From NCBI GenBank assembly GCA_016858145.1, contig JAEHOE010000047.1, positions 682,001 to 746,000 on the forward strand: 64,000 bases of DNA. Reading direction: 5' to 3'. Both the position numbers and the translations under genes were made by a program. The stretch is from Edaphochlamys debaryana (taxonomy: Eukaryota; Chlorophyta; Chlorophyceae; Chlamydomonadales). The first letter of the stretch is position 1. Every line of letters begins with the position of its first letter. Below, one piece after another: positions 35,601 to 45,499 of the stretch. Under the pieces are notes generated by a model, which was not told the origin of the DNA, did not search any database, and saw nothing but the letters and a program-made list of their open reading frames with translations.

Positions 35601-37196
35601 GTCGCCCGCGCCGCCGCCGCCGCCAGCGGCGGCGGCGGCGGCGGCATCACAGACCGCACCGCGCTGCTCCAGGCCCACCTGGAGGCCTCCGCCGCCGCTG
35701 CAGCCGCCGTCGCCGCTGCCAAGGACCCCGCGGCGCCGCCGCTGACGGCCTCGCCAGCGCCGCCGCTGGGCCGGGCCCGGTCTGCCAAACTTGGTGGGAG
35801 CTCCTCCTTCCGCTCCTCCTCCGTCAAACTAGCAACCACGTTCGCGGGGGTGATGGACGGCGCCGGAAGCAGCTCGGTGAACTTGGCGGAGCTGGCCTCC
35901 CTCACCGGCGGCGCCCCGTCCTCTGCCCAGCTCGCCGCCGCCGCCGCCGCCAGCAGCCCAGCCGGCCGCATGCCCCGCGCCTCCGCCCCCGGCTCCACGC
36001 CCTCCCGCTCCGCCCCCCCTCGGATCTCTTGGGCGGGTGCAAGCCACGGCGTCGCCCCGCAGGACGACCCCAACGGTCCCAACGGTCTCGCCAACGGCGC
36101 ATTCCCCAACGACCTCGGTCAGGGGATCGCAGCTTCGCTCAGCGTTGACGCAACCGGCGCCGCCAGGGCGAGCGGCCCCGGGGCTCCCGGGCTGGCGGGG
36201 CGGATGTCAATGCCCGGCTTCCCAACCGCGCAGCAGGCAGGGGTGTCGGCGCTCCGCCCCGCTGCGTCCATGCCCCGTGTGACCACCCCCGGGTCCGCAG
36301 CCGCCGCCGGCCCCCTTCAGACCCTGGCGGAGGGCGTCGAGGCGGCGCTGGCGGAGGCCGCAGCCAGCAGCGGGTTCTCCCTCGCCCCGACCCAGCCGCC
36401 GTCGGTACCCGCAGCGTCGGCAGCTGCGCCCTCGCCCCAGCTGCCAACGACGCCAGCGGGAGCCCTTCCGGCAGCGTCGACATCAGGCGGCGTGTTCCGG
36501 CCAGGCAGTAGCACGGCCGGCGGCTCAGCTGCGGGGCCTGCGTTTCCGCCCCCGCCATCCGGGTGTGGGCTGCCTCCGACCGGGTCTCCCGTCGGCGCCG
36601 GTGCGGTGGGCTCGCCAACCCCAGCCTGCTTGCGTCTGGGCCTTCCGCCCGTGCCCTGCCCCCCTGGGGGCCCCGGCAGTACGCCCGGGAGCAGCTTCAG
36701 CTCCCCCGCGCTCCACTCTGCAGCCCCAGGAGGCCTTGGTCGCAGCGGGTCCGCCGCCTGCTGCTTTGCCGCATCTTCACCCGGACTGAGGCACGACAGC
36801 GGCTCTGTCACGGCTCACTCCGACATAGCGGCCGCGGCTGACGTAGGCGGCGGCTCGGGATCGCCGGCATGGGGCTCGCCCGCGGCCAGATCCGCCGTTG
36901 GATCTGGTTCTGGGCTCCAGGACGCACTGAGCAACGGCCTCTTTACGTCGAGCTCCCAGCCGTCAACCGCCAGTTACCCCTCAGCTTCCATCCGCTCTGG
37001 CGCTTCGTCTGCCGCCGGAGCCGCCCACGCTGCAGCCTCGCCTGTGGCAGCTGGTATAGGCAAGCGCCGCTTCGTGCAGTTGAGCGAGGGCAGCGGCGGC
37101 GGCCCGCTTCCGCCGGGCGGACAAGGGCTTGGCGGCGGCGTCCCAAGGGCGTCAGCTCCAGCAACCGCTGGCAGCGGTCAGGAGCCGGCCGCGTAG
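32667..37196 (+). CDS. 8-Cys single-pass membrane protein, paralog 1 (unknown function)
   Basis: I do not recognise this family. Exons: 32667-32742 (or 32748), 33077-33249, 33397-33443, 33572-33812, 34054-34200, 34455-37196; 1141 aa. Residues 1-25 form a signal peptide (hydrophobic MEVLLAVLLCGAAES). The ectodomain has eight cysteines: SPC, DAC, VDC, FRC, AC, GC, GEC, DTC, the last four in the motif CSF-x6-C-x-P-x2-C. One transmembrane segment at about 346-369 (GGAVGAAAALVASVVFVF) is followed by the stop-transfer SRRRSSRRRK and a 770-residue Ala/Gly/Ser/Pro-rich tail with some ordered-looking patches (TSRSYVAALRGRTYHGGYG). Topology is therefore type I. Signal, cysteines, first and last intron phases and total length match the gene at 51842-55769. 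The first-exon donor is ambiguous by two codons. TGTAA at 37438. A cell-surface receptor or adhesion role is only inferred. Confidence 0.75.
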
Positions 37197-39211
37197 ATCG
37201 GTCGTATGACCTTAAGTGCTTGTAGACATTGTCTCTGGGTTCAGGAAGGTCGGCGGATTGTGACATGCTGTCCCCACAAGCACGCACCTGCCTCGTATGC
37301 GGACCGATCCATACCTGGACGCCAACTAACCATGCATCGACGTGCATGCGTACCCAGCCATGCCGTGACATCCTTACTTGATCCCCTTGGCCCCCTTGAC
37401 GCCTACCATGCATGGAAGTGCGTGCGTACCCATGCTATGTAAGCCGTGTATTTCTTGCTTGTGGCTTGCTGATTCCTGCACTGATGCGTTGCTGCACCTG
37501 GGCTCAGTGCCGTACAGGGGCTGGGGGACGACGGGCGCACGCACGGGCCGTTGGCAGTCCCGGAGGGGGATCTTGCTGAGACAATGGGTGATGGACGGAT
37601 GCATGCTATGTCTGTGCAGAGCCCCAGCTGATGAGATCAAGGAGTGACGAAGAGCCAGGCCTGGCAACTTGTACAGGTACTTCAGCTCATGGAGGCAGGC
37701 GGACGTAGCGAACGACGCTGGGAGTTTCATGGATTATGTAATTGCGTAGCTCGTGTGCCGACTCCTTCCTGGCAGCCCCCTTCACTTTGAGTTGACACGT
37801 AATCCACCCCCAAAGCAAGGTGAAAGGAGCAGAGGAAGAGGAAGCCAAATGTAAGGACAGCGGGCCGTGGGCAGCGATGTCTCCTCCATGAGCCACACCG
37901 CCATCCCTCAAGGGGGTAACGAACGACAAGCGGGGCGCCCCTATGGGGGCGGAAAAGGGCTGAGCCCCTCACCCATCTGCTACGCGACCCATTCCCCGTG
38001 GCAAAAGTTCGCACCCCATGCCACAAGAGTCCCTGGCCCCCCTGAGCCCTGACCCACCCGTCCACCCACCCATGCCATAAGATGTACGGCAGCACTGCTG
38101 CACATGCATGAAACGTACGGCAACCTCTTTGATACTGCGTGTTGGACTGGTGTCCACGTACGTGCGCTATCGCGCCGCAAGCCATCCTGGGCGGGGCCAT
38201 TGGCTTGCTTGGGTCTGTATTTTGACCATCAACGTGTCCGCCGTCGACCCACAAAGAGGGTCCTGCCGCGCCTACTACTCTAGCTCTTAGTGCTCCTGAC
38301 TCCTTGTGTGACCAAGCGTGTCACACATTAGGAGGCATTGGGAATGTCAGCTTGCCGACATGGCGGGCCATACCCGGCTGAGCCCACCTGCCTCCCGACC
38401 GCTGCTGTACGTGGCACTCGGGCACACCCAGGGTTCAGACCTTGTCAACACACGCCTCTTGGAACCCTGGAAGAGCGCATCGGCAGGAGCCGAGGGAAGG
38501 GGTCCTTCCCCCTGTGACGAAAGATCTTGGGCCCTGGGGACGAAAGTTCCCACTGCTCTCTGCAATCGGTTCGCTTCCAGGCCTTCAGCTAAGAGCTTGT
38601 CCTCAAGGGTGTTGATTGGTAGCAAGCTCAGCGCAAGCTAGAGGATTGGGCTTTGGGGGTGCATCTTGTCGGATGAAGGCAGCCCAGCTGATGTAAGATC
38701 TCCACTCAGGATGGACGGGATGCACGGCACTCAGTATACATTACAGGATCTTAATTCAATTGCATTGCCCGCACGCAGGAGCGAGCACACGGCAGGCTTT
38801 GTCTGGATCATGTGCATGTGTATATGTATGGACAGGAAGCATCCAAGCGGAAATGGAGTGAATCTGGTTAATTGGCCTCGTGGCTGTTGAGGTTATCTAT
38901 GACTGCGCATCTGCTTGGCCTTAACGCAGGCGCAGAACAAGGCCCCATGTATCCCAATATGTACTCCCGTGTAGAGGTGTTCTCTTCTGACCACAGGAAA
39001 CGCAAAAATTATCCGCGCTTATAACCAGGATATCGACGTAAAGACGACAGGCGAGCTCGAGGTCGGTTCGCTGGGCATAGACTCCAAAGCATTGCCCCCG
39101 CTCACGGGGCACCCTCATCAGCTAAACGGTGCAGACCGGCCGATGGATTGAAAACGGTAATCAGGAAACATACACCAAAGGACGAAAGTGTCCGGGCATG
39201 GGTGACCACAT
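37197..39211. other. intergenic region, no gene recognised
   Basis: Starts with the 3' UTR of the preceding gene (TGTAA at 37438-37442). A third copy of the short dispersed motif ggaaaagggctgagcccc occurs at about 37948. The rest shows no splice-supported coding sequence; composition is closer to 50-55% GC than the coding regions. Confidence 0.45.
37438..37442 (+). terminator. putative poly(A) signal TGTAA, membrane-protein paralog 1
   Basis: Lies 242 bp after the stop codon. Confidence 0.5.
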
Positions 39212-39690
39212 CGGTGCACGAAATTCCACTCGGCCATGCATGGCCACGACGGCACATGCTTGACCGGAACGGACCCGGCAGGTCCCATCTAGAGACCATA
39301 AGCTATCCCCGGCCCGGCGGGCGGGCAGAAACAAGGACCGGGTGGGTGGGTTCCAGCGTGCTGTGGAATCTCCGCCACGCCGGTGCACGAAATTCCACTC
39401 GGCCATGCATGGCCACGACGGCACATGCTTGACTGGAACGGACCCGGCAGGTCCCATCTACAGACCATAAGCTATCCCCGGCCCGGCGGGCGGGCAGAAA
39501 CAAGGACCGGGTGGGTGGGTTCCAGCGTGCTGTGGAATCTCCGCCACACCGGTGCATGAAATTCCACTCGGCTATGCATAGCCACGACGGCACCTGCTTG
39601 GCCGGACCTGACCCGGCAGGTCCCATCTACAGACCATAAGCTATCCCCGGCCCGGCGGGCAGGCAGAAACAAGGACCGGGTGCGTGAGGA
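39212..39690. repeat. 169-bp tandem repeat, 2.8 copies
   Basis: Copies start at 39212, 39381 and 39550, exactly 169 bp apart, and differ by only a few substitutions; the third copy stops near 39690. Each contains the palindrome ggccatgcatggcc or a variant. 169 is not a multiple of three, so the repeat is not coding as an array. Confidence 0.95.
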
Positions 39691-39854
39691 AGATTGAGCA
39701 TTTGGCACGAGGTCAGGGTCAACAGTGGAATAATGGTCCGTGATGTGAGGGTGTTGACAAACACCATGTTAAATGGAAGTCCACCCGGGACCATGCGAAG
39801 CACCCGCTGGAATGCAGAGTAACACCAGGCTTGGCTCGCTGCGGCCCGCTGTAA

Positions 39855-40500
39855 GGTGCAGGGGCACGCGGCCGCACCGCCAGCGGCCCGCAGTGCTCAA
39901 GCCCAGCAGGCCCATGCGCCAGCCAGTGAAGGCCCCGCCGCCCCAAGGGGCCGGGGGGCGAGAGGCGGCATCAAAGCCAGGCGAGGGCGCCCCGAGCAGC
40001 GCAACCGGCTGGCCTGGAGGCGCAAGCCCAGGCCCCTGAGCCCGCAGGCAAGCCTCCAGCCCGCCGCAGCACCCAGCTCCGGGGCTTGAGGTGCAGGGGC
40101 ACTCGGCCGCACCGCCAGCGGCCCGCAGTGCTCAAGCCCAGCAGGCCCATGCGCCAGCCAAGGGGCCGGGGGGCGAGAGGCGGCATCAAAGCCAGGCGAG
40201 GGCGCCCCGAGCAGCGCAGCCGGCTGGCCTGGAGGCGCAAGCCCAGGCCCCTTAGCCCGCAGACAAGGCTCGAGCCCGCCGCAGCACCCAGCTCCGGGGC
40301 TTGAGGTGCAGGGGCACGCGGCCGCACCGCCAGCGGCCCGCAGTGCTCAAGCCCAGGCCCATGCGCCAGCCAGTGAAGGCCCCGCCGCCCCAAGGGGCCG
40401 GGGGTGGGGCAAGAGGCGGCATCAAAGCCAGGTGGGGGTGCCCGGAGCAGTGCAGCCGGCTGATTTGGAGTCTCAAGCCCATGCCCCTGAGCCCGCAGAC
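39855..40500. repeat. about 235-bp tandem repeat, 2.8 copies
   Basis: Copies begin at 39855, 40090 and 40305. The first unit is 235 bp; the second is 215 bp because about 20 bp (gtgaaggccccgccgcccc) are deleted. The third diverges after about 40430. Unit lengths are not multiples of three and both strands stay open because the sequence is GC-rich, so apparent proteins here are not credible. Confidence 0.9.
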
Positions 40501-41549
40501 GGAGCTCAAGCTCGTCCCAGAGGTAGTCACATCAAGCACAGAACCCAGCATGGCTCCCGCGAAGCAGGCTTCGGGGCGTGAGCGCTCAAGCCCTGCCTCG
40601 CGCCTGCGTACATACTGCACGCGCAAGCCAGGGGACTGCGGGCGGGCGGACGTCAGCCCACAGCATGGCGCCCCGAGGGCTAAGACCGCAGTAGCAGGTT
40701 TGGCTGACCGAACTGAGCTCGGCACCCCCCGGAACTTATGCCGGGCAGTCGGTTGTGCGCAGCGGTGGCGGCGGGCTGCACGGGTACCCGCGCGCAGGCA
40801 AAGGACGACTCACCGGGCGGGGCACTCTCCACGGCTTACGCTGTACCTTGACGCCCAAGTGACCAGCACGGTCTACCGTAACAACAAGCCTTGTGCAAAG
40901 TGAAGGCTGAGCATCCTTGCAAGCATCCTCGCGGATGCTGTGAGGCTTCGCTGCTCTCATTGCCCACAGCTACCAGCGTCATCGCACATAACGAGCCGAG
41001 GCGGACGAGGCCTGGCGGAGTGCAGCATCCGCGTCCATTTGGACCTGCATAAGTATGGCTATCCTCCAGGGTCATATCATTTTATGATAGTGTCATGGTA
41101 TAGAAAGCTTTGGAGACTGAAGCAGAGCCTCCGGACGGGCCGGGGGTCGGGTCAACTCTGCTGGAAGGCGCGATTGCACCTCTAAGCGTCGCGCTGACTT
41201 CAGTGAAGGTGCTTTGGGGCCTGCGAGTCTCATCCAATAGGTGAACGCGCACCGGAACTGGTTTTCCGGTCTCCGTTTTTGATTGTTAACAGCGACAGCT
41301 CCTGATTGCGGCCGCTAATCGCGCAAGCCGTGCACCTGACAGCTCTAGGACGCTCATCCACATGTTGGACAGCGTTGCGTGCGAGGTACGCTGCTCGGAA
41401 CACAGTTAGGCCTAACTGTGGTAACCCATGCGACCCCATAACCGCGGGTCCTCTATGAGCGGGTCAAGTGGGTTACCGCAGGGTTGCCTAGGTGCCTTAC
41501 ACTACGGCCGAGAATGGGTAACCCCCCCCCCCTAATGTCAAGGTCCCAC

Positions 41550-41800
41550 CGGGCGGCGCGCGCAGCCCCGACAGCCGACAGTCCCGCCCGCGCAGCCCCG
41601 ACAGCTGATGACAGCCTCCCCCGCGCAGTCCAAGCAGCAAACGCCGGCCCTAGCCCCAACGACGCACAGCGCAGCCCCGATAGCCTCTCCCGTGCAGCCC
41701 CGACGGCCGACAGTCCCGCCCGCGCAGCCCCGACAGCCGACAGCCCAGCCCGCCGTGCAGCCCCGACAGCCGACAGTCCCGCCCGCGTCCGGCCCGCCCG
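41550..41800. repeat. minisatellite built on ccgacagccgacagtcccgcc
   Basis: Degenerate tandem units of about 25-30 bp with the core ccccgacagccgacag and tcccgcccgcgcag, at least six copies. It directly precedes the 9-bp satellite. Confidence 0.75.
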
Positions 41801-41949
41801 CCAGGGTGCTTCCCATCAGACGGCCTCCTAAATCCTGGGCCTCTGGTTGCTGACACCGAGGGGCTTCACCTACCGCCGCTCCGCCGCTGGCTCCCTGGCG
41901 TCCACCTCCCCGCTTTGGACATACTGCCACAGGGGTATAGGAGTACTCC

Positions 41950-42610
41950 GCCACTCCGGCCATTCCCCCCACTCCGGCCACTCCCCCCACTCCCCCCACT
42001 CCCCCCACTCCCCCCACTCCCCCCACTCCCCCCACTCCCCCCACTCCCCCCACTACCCCCCACACACCCCCACTCCCCCCCACTCCGGCCACTCCCCCAA
42101 TCCCCCCACAGCCCCACTCCCCCCACTCCCCCCACTCCGGCCACTGCCCCCACTCCCCCCCTTGCCCCCACTCCCCCCACTCCCCCCACTCCGGCCTCTG
42201 CCCCCACTCCCCCCACTCCCCCCACTCCCCCCACTCCGGCAATTCCGGCCATTCCCCCCACTCCCCCCACTCCCCCCACTCCGGCCACTCCGGCCACTCC
42301 GGCCACTCCGGCCACTCCGGCCACTCCCCCCACTCCGGCCACTCCGGCCACTCCGGCCATTCTCCCCCACTCCCCCACTACCCCCACTCCCCCCACTCCC
42401 CCCACTCCCCCCACTCCCCCCACTCCCCCCACTCCCCCCCACTCCGGCCATTCCCCCCACTCCGGCCACTCCCCCCACTCCCCCCACTCCCCCCACTCCT
42501 GCCACTCCGGCCATTCCCCCCACTCCCCCCCACTCCCCCCACTCCCCCCACTCCAGCCACTCCGGCCACTCCCCCCACTCCCCCCACTCCCCCCATTCCC
42601 CCCCACTCCC
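41950..42610 (+). repeat. 9-bp satellite (actcccccc / actccggcc units)
   Basis: More than 70 tandem 9-bp units of two alternating types, cccccactc and ccggccactc-like. Because the unit is a multiple of three, long Pro-rich or Gly-rich frames appear on both strands; they are artefacts of the satellite. The same satellite occurs inverted at 43420-43708 and in a short patch at 42882-42930. Confidence 0.95.
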
Positions 42611-42881
42611 TTCACGTTCAGGTCTGTATGATGTTGCTGGGCGGGTCTGGGCCTATAGCGAGCCGCCGGAGACGCTGCGCACTCGACCCGCACGCTCAGG
42701 TAACCTGCCCCAGGTAACTCGTGGGTGGGAGGCTTCGGACGGTTTTGGAGGGCTTCGTTGTGCTGCCTGGTAAGGTGACGCCGCATTAGGCTCGCAAGAG
42801 CAGGGCTGCGGATGGTTGCCGACCAGTGCAATCGTTGCATATGCTGGCCTTGCTTTTCGCGTAACTCGTCTCCCGTGTCTC

Positions 42882-43708
42882 CTTCCCCCCCACTCCCCCC
42901 ATTCCCCCCACTCCGGCCACTCCGCCCACTCCGCTCACGCTGACAACCCAAACCGGCAAGCGTACATGTACCTCTTATATCCATCTATGCTTTGCAGCGC
43001 ATCGCAGCGACAGGAGGCACCCGGCCGCGGTCAATCGCACATGTCGCAGTTGCGCAACTTTGCATGTTTCAGCTGTTGCAAGACAAAAACGAAAACTGGG
43101 TCCCAAAAGACTACAGCAACGACAGTTTGTGTTCGTGTACGTCAAAGCACGCGTTGCTCACAACCCGAGGAACTTTGAAGAAATCGAGCGCATGCCGACC
43201 CCGCGACTCGGAGGTAACGAGCGCCTCGAGGTGTCCCGCAAGCACAGCATCAAAGCAGCAAATCAGTCGAGCACAGGGAGCGCGAAACATGCAAAGGTGC
43301 GCAACTGCGACATGTGCGATTGACCGCGGCCGGGTGCCTCCTGTCGCTGCGACGCGCTGCGAAACATAGATGAATATAAGAGGTACATGTACGCTTGCCG
43401 GTTTGGCTTGTCAGCGTGAGCGGAGTGGGCGGAGTGGGGGGAGTGGGGGGAGTGGCCGGAGTGGGGGGGAGTGGGGGGAGTGGCCGGAGTGGGCGGAGTG
43501 GGGGGAGTGGCTGGAGTGGGGGGAGTGGGGGGAGTGGCCGGAGTGGGGGGGAGTGGCCGGAGTGGGCGGAGTGGGGGGAGTGGCCGGAGTGGGAGGAGTG
43601 GCCGGAGTGGGGGCAATGGCCGGAGTGGGGGGAATGGCCGGAGTGACCGAAGTGGGGGGAATGGGGGGAATGGCCGGAGTGGCTGGAGTGGGGGGGAGTG
43701 GGGAGAAC
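42882..43708. mobile_element. inverted-repeat (fold-back-like) structure with satellite arms
   Basis: About 139 bp at 42932-43070 recur inverted at 43284-43422 with only scattered mismatches. Outside this homology both arms pass directly into the same 9-bp satellite in opposite orientation (42882-42930 left, 43423-43708 right). The loop (43071-43283) is single-copy here. The architecture is that of a fold-back element or a palindrome formed by inverted duplication; no transposase, target-site duplication or defined ends were identified. Confidence 0.65.
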
Positions 43709-44869
43709 GGGGCCTGTGGGGCTCAGGACAGCCTAGACGGGGCCACTCCGCCTGGTTCCCAAGGCCATTCCCTCCTGGGACCACGGCCTACTCCGGCGGA
43801 ATGGCCAGGGGCCATTCCCCTGGTCATTCCTCTCCCTTTCCGGAATGATCCGGACCCCCTCCGGCAGTATGACCCGCTTTGCTGACTGCTGGTCCAGGTC
43901 CTTGCCAGGCAGGGCCATCCGCTGTTGTGGGTAAGGACACATGGATGTGTTGTGCACTGCCCCGCGCACGAGCAACACCGACCCCTTATCACAGTTTAAG
44001 CCTGAAAAGCTACGCATTAGAGTTTGCCTTGCCCTCGCGTTCCCAGGTTTGCCAAGGCGTAGGCCGAGTTTGGCGTAAGTACGGGTAGCCGTTCGGGATC
44101 ATGCCCCATGGCTAGCCGCACAGATAGAGCAACCCTGACCCCGTCGTGCGTGCTAGTTTCGCCGCGCCACGGCCTTATAATATCTATGTTCTCCTGCTGA
44201 GACTCTGCTTCTGTTATTAGGGTTGCGGCTGCCGTACGACAGCGTACGGCGAGACCGTGGCGTTGGAAGCGGCCCAACCTGCCCTGATCCGCCCACGGGG
44301 ACGGCCCCCCACAGCCACACCGGCCTCCCCTTCGGCCCAAACTCTGCTAACAACTCCCCCAGGGCATCCCGCGGTCTGATCCCGTCTGTGCAGGCCCGCC
44401 CGCCGCCCCTCGTGCCCCTCGCTAGCCCAATGGCCCCAAGCCGAGCAACCCGTGCCCCTACACATCCCTACCTCAAGCAAGCCCTGCCAGCCCCCAACCC
44501 CACCGCCGTGCCGTGCACCCGCACACACACGTGCGCCCTGAACCCCCGGCAGCTCCCACCAGCCGCCCTGCCACCGGGACCGCAAGCAGCCAGTGCCGCT
44601 CGCCTTCAGGGGGTGCGTGCCCTGAGGGGTGGGGCATGCATGAGCCTGCGCCGGCGGGAGGCCCGGCGCAGGCGGGGGCTGCACTGATCATGGCTGTATC
44701 GCTCTAGGAGCACGGCACCCTGATCACGTATGTTCAGGCTTGCCAAGGCATGCAAAGTCAGGTACCGTTACGAGGGCAAGGCCGCGGACGACTCGAGGCG
44801 GGGGCGGCGCGCGGGGGTTGTGTCGGCAGGGGCTGGGGCGGGGCATGCATTGGGGCGGCGCGCGAGCGA
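43709..44869. other. intergenic region upstream of the caleosin promoter
   Basis: No gene supported. Near 43760-43860 several short palindromes around ggccattcc/ggaatggcc occur. Short open frames on both strands show no domain or splice logic. Confidence 0.4.
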
Positions 44870-45345
44870 GGCGGCGGCGGCGTGTCGCGGGGGTAGCTAG
44901 CGCGTCCTGCTCGCAGTCGCTCGCCACAGGCCCACGTCAATGACAAGAGTGAAGGCCAATTGCAGGCAGCAGCGGGGTCCTGGAATGCGCGTTAGGAGCG
45001 GAGCGGGGCCGACTTGCACCCGGCCGCCCGAGCGCCGCGGGGGGCGGCGGGGGGCGGCGGGGCGGGCCGGGCGGGCCGGGCGGCGGGGCGTCGGCGGGCG
45101 GCGGGGGCGACGCACGGCGGCGTGTCGCTGTCGCTCGCCACAAGCCCACGTCGCGTTGATGACAGGAAGGAAGGGACATATGAATGCAGCAGCGGGGGCC
45201 TAGACGGTAGCCGTGCGTGGTGGCCGAGCGGGGCGAGCTTGCACCGCCCCGAGCGCCGCGTCGCCGCGTGACGTCAGGGATGGGCCGGCATCGCGCCGCC
45301 CCGAGCCGTTTATACCCCGCCGCGCCACGTGCCTCGTGCACAAAT
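44870..45345 (+). promoter_or_regulatory. caleosin promoter: duplicated block, TGACGTCA site and TATA box
   Basis: A block of about 160 bp is present twice: tcgctcgccacaggcccacg at 44917 and a near-identical copy at 45131, 214 bp apart, both followed by related sequence ending in gcgagcttgcacc-type text. Each copy carries a cccACGTc core. A perfect TGACGTCA (CRE/bZIP-type) lies at 45269-45276 and a TATA motif (tttatacc) at 45309-45316, about 190 bp before the ATG. Function is inferred from motif type and position. Confidence 0.6.
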
Positions 45346-45499
45346 TCCCGCTTAAGCCCCTGTTGCGACGGTAAACTAACAAACCGCAAGCACCGCTCTG
45401 TGCAACAGCCTTTCCTGCAACTGCAGCCCGAGCGACCCGCCGGCCGCACGAGCAGCAGCCAGCGCCTCGCGGCGCCGCTTTCTCCACCGCTAGTGCAAG

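Noticed and set aside
39161..40903. Frames of 75-200 codons over the 169-bp and 235-bp repeats
   Set aside because: Unit lengths are not multiples of three, so the frame shifts at each copy; no consistent protein repeat results.
41847..42984. Long Pro-rich (plus) and Gly-rich (minus) open frames of 230-370 codons
   Set aside because: They are produced by the 9-bp satellite, whose period is a multiple of three; no start context, splice sites or non-repeat domain support them.
42992..43369. 125-codon frame across the fold-back as an intact gene
   Set aside because: It runs through one arm, the loop and the inverted other arm, so it cannot reflect one conserved protein; only the loop part is kept as a possible captured fragment.
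41950..43708. CRISPR array
   Set aside because: Repeats are 9 bp, contiguous and without spacers, in a eukaryotic nuclear context.
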